Source: an uncultured Eubacteriaceae bacterium (GTDB lineage Bacteria; Bacillota; Clostridia; Eubacteriales; Eubacteriaceae). From it: a stretch of DNA of 64,000 bases. The translations under genes and the position numbers were made by a program. Positions 57,474 to 64,000 of the stretch are shown here, one piece after another. The stretch is from the NCBI GenBank assembly GCA_945867155.1, contig CAMBHL010000006.1, positions 84,972 through 148,971 of the forward strand, in the 5' to 3' direction. A model generated the notes under the pieces. It saw only the letters and a program-made list of their open reading frames with translations, was not told the DNA's origin and searched no databases. Within the stretch, counting starts at the first letter, position 1; each line of letters starts with the position of its first letter.

Positions 57474-59024
57474 ATGAAATACGATCCCCACAAAAGCGGT
57501 GCCCAGTATCTCGAAGATCTGGCCACCTCATATTGGTACGCAAGTGCCCTATTCACAGCCCTGGACTCAGGGCTGTTTAATGTCTTACGGGAAAATAACG
57601 AGCTGAGCGCCGAAGACGCTGCCGCAAAGCTCGGCTGGCAGCCCGGACCAACGGCACGTTTTTTAAAGCTGCTTAAGGAAATGGGCCTCGTCGATATGTA
57701 TGCAGGCAAATGGTACAACACTGGCCTCACCTCCAACCATCTCGTCGACGGCGCCCCCCAGGATCAGCGAGCGAACATTCGCTGGCGCCGAGACCTTCGC
57801 GGCGAATGGGACACCCTGCCCGACGTGCTCGCCGCCGGCACCCGCACGCTCTTTCCACCTGACGACGTCTGTGAGGCTGACATGCACGCAAGACGCGTCG
57901 AATACCTCAAAGCGATGGACGCCGTCATCGACGGCAAAATCGCTGAAATGCTGCCGATGTTTACCCGCGCGCTGCCTGAAAACGCGGCCGTGCTCGATGT
58001 GGGATGCGGCAGCGGCAAATTCGCGATGTCGGTGCTCGACGCCTGCCCCAGCGCCACCGCTGACCTGATGGACATTCGACAAATGACGCCCATCACCAAA
58101 GCCTTCGCCGACGCCTGGCCCGAAGCGGTAGCGAGCCGCACCCAAACAATCGATCAGAACATCTTAGAGCGGCCGTGGCAGGTGCGTCGGACGTACGACC
58201 TGATCATTTTGTCCAATATCGTTCATGCCACGGCAGAAGCGGAATCGGCATCGGTACTTGAAGAAGCCGCCACCCATTTGGCGCCGGACGGTATTCTGCT
58301 CGTGCACGATTTCTTCACGGAACACGACCCGGTTAAGTCGCGTCTGTCCGACATCAATATGATGGTCAACACCTACAACGGGCGGGCCTACTCGGCGAAA
58401 TGGACGGCTGATACGTTAAAAGCTGCTGGCTGCGGCGCGTCCGCCTTTGTGCCCCTGTCGACCGACACCGGCGTCCTCTTTGCCTGCCAAAAGACGGAAC
58501 GGCTCGAGGATTTAGCCCTCGACCCGGCTGCCCAGCTGATCCCCAAAATCAAGGCTCTCGGTTTTGCCGACGCCATCCCCTTTAAGGCCGACGACGTCGT
58601 CTTTTCGCCCTTTGCCCGGAACAAATGTCAGTTCGGCTGCCAATCCGCCTACGAAAAGACCTGCATCTCCAACCGGGACATGAGCTACGACGAAACCCAG
58701 GCGATGGTGGGCGACTACCACCGCGGGCTGCTGCTGTGCTCAGAACCGCCCACCGGCGATTTCCAAAGGCGCTGCCTTGCAGCGGAGGCCGAAGCCTTTA
58801 AATCCGGCTTCTACAAGGCCTTTGTGTTCTGGGCTGGCCCCTGCAGTATCTGCAAAACCTGCGACCTCGAAACGCCATGTGCCAACCCGGCCCATCACCG
58901 GCCGTCAATGGAAGGCTGCGGCCTCGACGTTTACGCGACAGTCAATCAAGTCGGCGAAACCCTGCACCCGCTGCGGCGCCGTGGCGAGACTGTCAAATAC
59001 TACGGTCTGCTGCTGCTCGACTAA
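57474..59024 (+). CDS. bzaC: BzaC methyltransferase with Cys-rich DUF2284-like C-terminal domain
   Basis: 516 residues. A winged-helix dimer domain (about 20-95) and a SAM methyltransferase domain (VLDVGCGSGKFA, about 172-183) match O-methyltransferases; BzaC methylates 5-hydroxybenzimidazole to the 5-methoxy form. From about 375 a second domain with many Cys (NKCQFGCQSAYEKTC and GPCSICKTCDLETPC) resembles DUF2284 metal-binding proteins. I cannot say from memory whether this fusion is usual in BzaC. Starts 4 bases after cobT. Confidence 0.85.
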   Translation: MKYDPHKSGAQYLEDLATSYWYASALFTALDSGLFNVLRENNELSAEDAAAKLGWQPGPTARFLKLLKEMGLVDMYAGKWYNTGLTSNHLVDGAPQDQRANIRWRRDLRGEWDTLPDVLAAGTRTLFPPDDVCEADMHARRVEYLKAMDAVIDGKIAEMLPMFTRALPENAAVLDVGCGSGKFAMSVLDACPSATADLMDIRQMTPITKAFADAWPEAVASRTQTIDQNILERPWQVRRTYDLIILSNIVHATAEAESASVLEEAATHLAPDGILLVHDFFTEHDPVKSRLSDINMMVNTYNGRAYSAKWTADTLKAAGCGASAFVPLSTDTGVLFACQKTERLEDLALDPAAQLIPKIKALGFADAIPFKADDVVFSPFARNKCQFGCQSAYEKTCISNRDMSYDETQAMVGDYHRGLLLCSEPPTGDFQRRCLAAEAEAFKSGFYKAFVFWAGPCSICKTCDLETPCANPAHHRPSMEGCGLDVYATVNQVGETLHPLRRRGETVKYYGLLLLD

Positions 59025-59051
59025 TCCATGTACGTCTAGAAAAGAGCATTT

Positions 59052-60410
59052 ATGAAATCAAAAATTTTACTGGTTCAAGCCATTTCCATGGAAGGCCTCG
59101 ATATTGAACGGGTCTACCCCATCGGCATCGTCACCCTCGGCACCTTATTAAAGCGCAGCGGCCGCTACGACGTAAAAATTTTCGACATGAACATGGCGGC
59201 CAACCCCTACGCCGAACTGAAAACCCAAATCGCCGAAACCGAACCGGACGTGATCGGCATCTCTCTGCGCAACCTCGATCCCCTGGGCAACCGCACCACG
59301 TCGCTGATCGTGCCCTTTGCCATGACGGTCCGGTTCATTCACCAATTTGCGCCGGACACGCCGCTAATGGCCGGCGGCACCGCCTTCACGCTCTTCCCCG
59401 AACGGCTCATGAACGATTTCCATGAAATCACCTGCGGGATTGTCGGTGAAGCGGAAAAAAACGCCGTGCCCCTTGTGGACGCGCTGACAACGCACGACAC
59501 CCTTCCCGATCTGCCCGGCGTCATCCGGCGGGACGGCGAAGGCCTGCGTTTCAATCCGCCGGACGGCAGCTTCAATATGGCTGACTACCGCATGATCGAC
59601 CGAGATTTACTCTCGCCGGTGGATTATCTCAAGGTGAATAAATACGTCGAGAGCATCGGCGTTGAAACCAAACGGGGCTGCTGCTTCCATTGCGGCTACT
59701 GTGAGTACCCGAAAATCTCAGGCCGGTGCATGCGGCTGCGGGATCCCCTCGCCGTCGTCGACGAGATTGCGTACCTTAAGGAAAAATACGGGGTGACGCG
59801 CATCCATCTGACGGATTCTATCGTCAACGTGCCGACAAACCACCTCGACACAATTTGCGAAGAACTCTTGCGGCGAGGTCTTGACATCCACTGGAGCGGC
59901 TTCTTCCGTGAGGACACCCTCACCCGGGAAAACACGAAGCTTTATGCTGAATCGGGCTGCGAATCCTTTTCCCTCTCGCCTGACGGGCTGTGCCAAAAAC
60001 ATCTGGACATGCTGGACAAACACCTCACCGTCGATCAAATTCTCGATGCGGCCCGGGTATTAGCAGATACCGGCGTCATCGCAGTCTACCACTTTCTCGT
60101 CAACGTTCCCGGTGAAACCCGGGAAACCGTTGAAGAAGCAAAAAAACTCATCGACGCCATTTACGGCATCCACGCCGGCACCAAAAGCCTCGGCACCATT
60201 GTTCTCAACCTGATCCGAATCATGCCCGGCACGAAAATCGAACGCCTCGCCCTCGAGGACGGTGTCATCACGCCGGAAACCGATCTGCTCTACCCGGTTT
60301 ATCACGATCCACCGGCCACCCGCACCTCCCGCTACGAATTGGAGGTCTACCACCAGACGCGCAACATCGCCATGTGGAACGGCTTTGATCTGCCGGACCC
60401 GATGAAATAA
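59052..60410 (+). CDS. bzaD: BzaD, B12-binding-type radical SAM methylase
   Basis: 452 residues. N-terminal Rossmann-like B12-binding domain without a clear DxHxxG motif, then a radical SAM cluster loop CCFHCGYC (CxxxCxxC, about residue 214-221) and a TIM-barrel with C-terminal extension. In the pathway it converts 5-methoxybenzimidazole toward 5-methoxy-6-methylbenzimidazole. Preceded by a weak GAAAAGAGC ribosome site. Confidence 0.87.
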   Translation: MKSKILLVQAISMEGLDIERVYPIGIVTLGTLLKRSGRYDVKIFDMNMAANPYAELKTQIAETEPDVIGISLRNLDPLGNRTTSLIVPFAMTVRFIHQFAPDTPLMAGGTAFTLFPERLMNDFHEITCGIVGEAEKNAVPLVDALTTHDTLPDLPGVIRRDGEGLRFNPPDGSFNMADYRMIDRDLLSPVDYLKVNKYVESIGVETKRGCCFHCGYCEYPKISGRCMRLRDPLAVVDEIAYLKEKYGVTRIHLTDSIVNVPTNHLDTICEELLRRGLDIHWSGFFREDTLTRENTKLYAESGCESFSLSPDGLCQKHLDMLDKHLTVDQILDAARVLADTGVIAVYHFLVNVPGETRETVEEAKKLIDAIYGIHAGTKSLGTIVLNLIRIMPGTKIERLALEDGVITPETDLLYPVYHDPPATRTSRYELEVYHQTRNIAMWNGFDLPDPMK

Positions 60411-60425
60411 ATAAAGGAAATTGAT

Positions 60426-61910
60426 ATGAAAATCTTATTGCTTGAACACCCCAGAAAACCGGCGGAAGACCGTCAAAACGACATTGCCAACACAACGCTG
60501 GCCTCCTGTCTGACCTCCGGCTACCTTGCCGCCAACCTGCTCAAGGCCGGCCACTGCGTCGACCTCATCGAAGGGTACATGGAACATTTGTCCTACGACG
60601 CCATCGAAAAGGAAGTCGCCGCTTTCGGACCGACGGTCCTGGCCGTTCATCTCGTCTACAACTGGGAGGACAACCACATGCTGTACACCTTCCTGACCCG
60701 GCTGAAAAAACAATACGGCATCAAACACCTCTCCGTCTACGGCTATTACCCGACTTTTGCCTACGAAGAGGTGCTCAGCCGCTGCCCCGCCATCGATTCG
60801 GCGATGCTCGGCGAAAACGAACAGACGGTTGTCGATTTAGCCGATCATCTTGACCACTGGCAGGACGTCAAGGGCTTGGCCTTTCGGAGCGAAGACGGCG
60901 TCAAAGCTTCCTTCGGCACCCTGGTAAAGGACCTCGACACGCTGCCCTTCCCAATCCGCAAGGCAACGTCTTACCCGGGCGGCGAGGTCAACATCCTCGG
61001 CAGCCGCGGCTGCTACAATACCTGCACCTTCTGTTACATCAACCCGTTTTTCGGCGACAACACCGGCTGCCCGCGATGGCGCACCCGCACACCGGAAAAC
61101 ATCCTCGCCGAAATCGACCAAGTCATCGCCCAGACCGACCACCGGTATTTTTACTTCGACGACCCCAATTTCTTCGGCCCCGGCAAAGCCGGCCGCGACC
61201 GGGTGTTAAAACTGGCCGAGCTGCTCAAGACACGGCCGATTACCTTCGGCATTGAAGCAAGAGCCAACGACATCGACGAAGCCACTACGGCGGCCTTGGT
61301 CGACGCCGGCATGACGGACATCCTCGTCGGCCTCGAAAGCGGCCGTCAGGAAGTTCTCGACCGCCTCGACAAACACACCACCGTCGCCCAAAACGAAAAC
61401 GCGCTAAAAATATTAAGGGCCCACGGTATCGAACCCAACGTCGGCTTCATCATGTTCGAGCCGGATTCGTCCTTTGACGACTTGCGCACCAACTTCGATT
61501 TTCTGATGCGCAACGATTTATTAAAACGTCTGGAAATTTCGGTGAATGTGCTCTACCACCATCAAATCATCCTCGCCGGCAGTGAAAGCTACAAGCAGCT
61601 TCAGCGCGAGGGCCGACTGCACATCTCAGACCACTCGGTTTACGAAGCGACAACAGATTACCTCAACCCGGATATCGCCACTTTCGCACAGTTCATGCGC
61701 CGCCTGACAAACCACATCTTTGACTGGTCCGCCGGCACCTGGCAGGCCGCTGCTAACGGCGAGCCCGATGCGCGGGCGGCTTTCGACCGGGTCAACACTG
61801 TCCTCGTCGATTGGTTTAAAGCCATTTTAGACGCGCCGGACAAACTGCACGATTTTGACGCGCTGGCCGCAGAGGCTGAGGCTGACGTTGACCGCGCCAT
61901 TGCAGGCTGA
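60426..61910 (+). CDS. bzaE: BzaE, B12-binding-type radical SAM enzyme
   Basis: 494 residues. N-terminal B12-binding domain, cluster loop CYNTCTFC (CxxxCxxC, about 198-205). In the pathway it forms 5,6-dimethylbenzimidazole from the methoxy-methyl intermediate. AAAGGAAATTG before ATG. With this gene the complete set to dimethylbenzimidazole is present, so the cell likely makes true vitamin B12. Confidence 0.87.
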   Translation: MKILLLEHPRKPAEDRQNDIANTTLASCLTSGYLAANLLKAGHCVDLIEGYMEHLSYDAIEKEVAAFGPTVLAVHLVYNWEDNHMLYTFLTRLKKQYGIKHLSVYGYYPTFAYEEVLSRCPAIDSAMLGENEQTVVDLADHLDHWQDVKGLAFRSEDGVKASFGTLVKDLDTLPFPIRKATSYPGGEVNILGSRGCYNTCTFCYINPFFGDNTGCPRWRTRTPENILAEIDQVIAQTDHRYFYFDDPNFFGPGKAGRDRVLKLAELLKTRPITFGIEARANDIDEATTAALVDAGMTDILVGLESGRQEVLDRLDKHTTVAQNENALKILRAHGIEPNVGFIMFEPDSSFDDLRTNFDFLMRNDLLKRLEISVNVLYHHQIILAGSESYKQLQREGRLHISDHSVYEATTDYLNPDIATFAQFMRRLTNHIFDWSAGTWQAAANGEPDARAAFDRVNTVLVDWFKAILDAPDKLHDFDALAAEAEADVDRAIAG

Positions 61911-61956
61911 TTGATAAAAATAAAAATTTATAATTTCACCTGCTATCCCCCAAAAT

Positions 61957-62000
61957 AAAAAGCATCGGAACCTGATGAATCATCAGGCCGAGGCTTTTTT
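61957..62000. terminator. Bidirectional terminator after bzaE
   Basis: Stem AAAAGC..CGG..CCTGATG-AAT-CATCAGG..CCG..GCTTTT with flanking A and T runs, shared by the convergent genes. Confidence 0.8.
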
Positions 62001-62459
62001 CTAATCCGCATCTTCTTCCAAATCAAAATAGGCGCTGGGTACGCCCAATGGCACGAGCACCTGCGCGAGTTTGTCGAGGGTGTTCATGATCGCGCTGGCG
62101 TGGGGATTGGTCATGACGTCCCGCTTGTAACAGCTTAAATTCGTCGTGCCAATGGCATTGCGCGCGCTGCCGTTGTAAAAGGTCATCTCCTGGGTGTAGC
62201 CGTCGAGAATCATCGTGCAGGCCTCGTCGTAAAGGTCTTCGTAGCCGTACAAATCGGGATTGCTGACGATTCTCTTGATCTGGGCCATTGTGCCTTCGTC
62301 GAGATCGATGTACCTGTAATCCTTCGGCCGGCTGTCCTCTGGCTTACCGTAGCCGACGCGGCAGCCTTCACCGTCTTCGACAATTTCAACGCCGGAAATC
62401 GGCAGGCCCCAGGCGTCGCTCAGCCGATATTCAAACCATCGTATTGGCGCGTTTTCCAT
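62001..62459 (-). CDS. Hypothetical protein, 152 residues
   Basis: Start chosen at ATG 62459 because GGAGGAGCC lies just before it; a TATAAT box at ~62504 would start transcription near an alternative upstream ATG at 62495. MENAPIRWFEYRLSDAWGLP onward, with acidic end FDLEEDAD. No motif recognised. Monocistronic, converging on the bza operon. Confidence 0.6.
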   Translation of the reverse strand: MENAPIRWFEYRLSDAWGLPISGVEIVEDGEGCRVGYGKPEDSRPKDYRYIDLDEGTMAQIKRIVSNPDLYGYEDLYDEACTMILDGYTQEMTFYNGSARNAIGTTNLSCYKRDVMTNPHASAIMNTLDKLAQVLVPLGVPSAYFDLEEDAD

Positions 62460-62594
62460 GGGCTCCTCCATTTTTCTGTTCTCATTCATTTTCATTCTGA
62501 TTATAACACACCCCTGCAGCCGGGCAGATGCTTTAAAAAAAATACATTGCGCCGCGCATTTCTTACCGATTCTGGCAGATTTTGAATAATTCTA

Positions 62595-62603
62595 TGATAT
62601 AAT
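62595..62603 (+). promoter_or_regulatory. Extended -10 promoter of the symporter gene
   Basis: TGA-TATAAT extended -10 with T-rich upstream sequence; no good -35. Confidence 0.55.
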
Positions 62604-62645
62604 CTAAACGAAGTTTAATATTACCTTAAGAAAGGAGCCCTTTCA

Positions 62646-63899
62646 TTGGCAACCTCTCAAAAGTCTAAGCGCAAGCTTTCATTGCTTCCGCGACTGCTCA
62701 TCGGCATCGCCGCCGGTATTCTCATCGGCAGCCTTGGCAATATCCTGCATATTGCCCACACCCCCGGCTTTACAGGATTGATCCGCGTAATCGCAACTTT
62801 TGTAGCGCTCTTCAGCGAGTTCCTCAATTTCACGATTCCGCTTTTGATCCTGGCTTTCGTTTCGGTCGGACTGGCCGAACTCGGCAAAAAGGCCAACAAG
62901 CTCTTTGGCATCACCCTGGCCTTGGCCTACTGCTCAACGATCATTGCCGGCTTTGCCGCCTATTTTCTCGGCAGTACCCTGCTGCCGAAGCTCGTGCGTA
63001 AAATCGGCGGGTCAGTCATTGCCGGCAAGTCTTTCGATCCGATCTTTACGATTTCGATGAAACCGGTCTTCCCGATCATGACGTCGTTGATTTTGGCCTT
63101 TGTCCTCGGACTAGCCATGGCCAATCTCGAAACGCCGACGTTAATGAACGCAGTCCAGGATCTGAAGAAAGTTATCGTCGTCGTCCTCGAAAAAGTGATC
63201 ATCCCGCTGATCCCGTATTACATTGCCGGGACCTTCGCCAAAATCGCGGCGGCCGGCCAGCTTGCGCCGACCATTATCATGTTTGCGAAGCTCTATATCT
63301 GCATCCTCTGTCTGCAATGGGTGTATATCCTGTTCCAGTTTACCGTAGCCAGCGCCTGGCGCAAGGAAAACCGCTGGAAAGATCTCAAAAACATCGTACC
63401 GGCTTATTTCACAGCCCTGGGGACCCAGTCCTCTGCCGCAACAATTCCGGTATCCCTGCAGTCGGCAGCGGACAACGGCATCGCACCGGACGTCCGCAAC
63501 TTTGTCGTCCCGCTGTGTGCGACCATTCACTTGGCCGGCGACACCATCTGCCTGACCCTGGGCTCCATGGGGATCATGCTCGCCTGCGGCCTGCATCCGA
63601 CTTTGAATTTATTCGCACCGTTTATCTTCATGCTCGGCATCACCATGGTCGCCGCACCAGGCGTGCCTGGCGGCGGCGTCATGGCCGCTCTTGGCATCAT
63701 CAAATCGATGCTCGGATTCACCTCGTCGATGTGCGAACTGATCATCGCCCTGCACCTGTCTCAGGATAGCTTCGGCACTGCCTGCAACATCACCGGCGAC
63801 CAGGCTGTTGCCGCAATCGTCGATCATATCGACCAGCAGGACCGCGAAAGCGAGCCGCGCATCTCAGCATCCTCTGAAACATCGAACGACGCTGAATAA
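62646..63899 (+). CDS. Dicarboxylate/amino acid:cation symporter (DAACS, SstT/GltP-like)
   Basis: 417 residues, eight predicted helices and two hairpin loops. The Ser-rich HP1 motif is QSSAATIPVSL (about 261-271), the cation site is in HLAGDTICLTLGSM, and the APGVPGGG loop is HP2. Transports Ser/Thr, glutamate or dicarboxylates with Na+ or H+; substrate undecided. Start is TTG at 62646, with AAAGGAG eight bases upstream. Confidence 0.87.
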   Translation: MATSQKSKRKLSLLPRLLIGIAAGILIGSLGNILHIAHTPGFTGLIRVIATFVALFSEFLNFTIPLLILAFVSVGLAELGKKANKLFGITLALAYCSTIIAGFAAYFLGSTLLPKLVRKIGGSVIAGKSFDPIFTISMKPVFPIMTSLILAFVLGLAMANLETPTLMNAVQDLKKVIVVVLEKVIIPLIPYYIAGTFAKIAAAGQLAPTIIMFAKLYICILCLQWVYILFQFTVASAWRKENRWKDLKNIVPAYFTALGTQSSAATIPVSLQSAADNGIAPDVRNFVVPLCATIHLAGDTICLTLGSMGIMLACGLHPTLNLFAPFIFMLGITMVAAPGVPGGGVMAALGIIKSMLGFTSSMCELIIALHLSQDSFGTACNITGDQAVAAIVDHIDQQDRESEPRISASSETSNDAE

Positions 63900-63920
63900 A
63901 CCAAGTTTCCCGCATTAAAA

Positions 63921-63948
63921 AACGCCAAAATCGTTAGATTTTGGCGTC
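63921..63948 (-). terminator. Leftward terminator of a gene beyond the window
   Basis: 11-bp perfect stem ACGCCAAAATC-GTTA-GATTTTGGCGT with a T-run on the reverse strand only. Confidence 0.65.
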
Positions 63949-63958
63949 AGACTGTCGA

Positions 63959-63990
63959 CAAAGTCCGAAGATTTTACTTCGGACTTTTTT
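63959..63990 (+). terminator. Terminator of the symporter gene
   Basis: Stem AAAGTCCGAAG / CTTCGGACTTT and TTTTTTC on the forward strand. Confidence 0.75.
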
Positions 63991-64000
63991 CTTTGCAAGA

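Overview
The window reads as a chromosome segment of an anaerobic, fermentative or acetogenic member of the Firmicutes, most likely Eubacteriaceae (Eubacterium/Pseudoramibacter-like). The evidence is an [FeFe] hydrogenase with a NuoF/GltD-type partner, a complete anaerobic 5,6-dimethylbenzimidazole operon in the order known from Eubacterium limosum, strong Shine-Dalgarno sites with frequent TTG/GTG starts, and consensus TTGACA-17-TATAAT promoters. The genus is inference; the family is reasonably supported.

Layout. 1-10,741 is host: a leftward hydrogenase operon (cut by the window edge), tRNA-Gly, a HAD phosphatase, an EutP-like GTPase, a DUF815 ATPase, a flavodoxin, a 33-residue hydrophobic peptide gene with a consensus promoter, two tandem secreted cell-wall hydrolases and threonine ammonia-lyase. 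10,747-47,989 is a ~37 kb siphovirus-type prophage in the 3' end of tRNA-Val(CAC), bounded by a 52-bp perfect direct repeat. 48,069-53,320 is a TetR / MMPL transporter / secreted heptad-repeat protein cluster. 53,470-61,910 is a cobalamin-riboswitch-controlled bzaA-bzaB-cobT-bzaC-bzaD-bzaE operon. The right end carries a hypothetical protein and a dicarboxylate/amino-acid:cation symporter.

The prophage is read mostly leftward. From right to left: integrase, an Abi_2 (HEPN) abortive-infection gene with a small RNA gene at its 3' end, a CI-type repressor, a Cro-like repressor, early small genes, YqaJ exonuclease, a damaged recT, a replication-type DUF4373 protein, an orphan adenine methyltransferase, a resolvase-like nuclease, a Lar-like protein, an ArpU/RinA-type late regulator, terminase, portal, minor capsid protein with an AT-rich zincin-like tail, a cargo ('moron') patch containing a Tad2-like anti-Thoeris gene, scaffold, capsid, connectors, tail genes, tape measure, tail tip, receptor-binding proteins, holin and endolysin. 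Left of the endolysin lies a probable type I toxin-antitoxin module.

The most interesting items are: (1) the abi gene with a ~62-nt RNA that has its own consensus promoter straddling the abi stop codon and its own terminator; (2) the convergent small-peptide/antisense-RNA pair at 11.16-11.42 kb; (3) a two-domain Tad2-like gene split by an in-frame TGA where Trp is expected; (4) a deletion that fuses yqaJ to the middle of recT; (5) a BzaC methyltransferase fused to a Cys-rich DUF2284-like domain. The prophage thus carries both defence (abi, expressed with the repressor) and counter-defence (Tad2-like, Lar-like, orphan methylase). All names are from reading the sequence and from memory of families; no database search was run.
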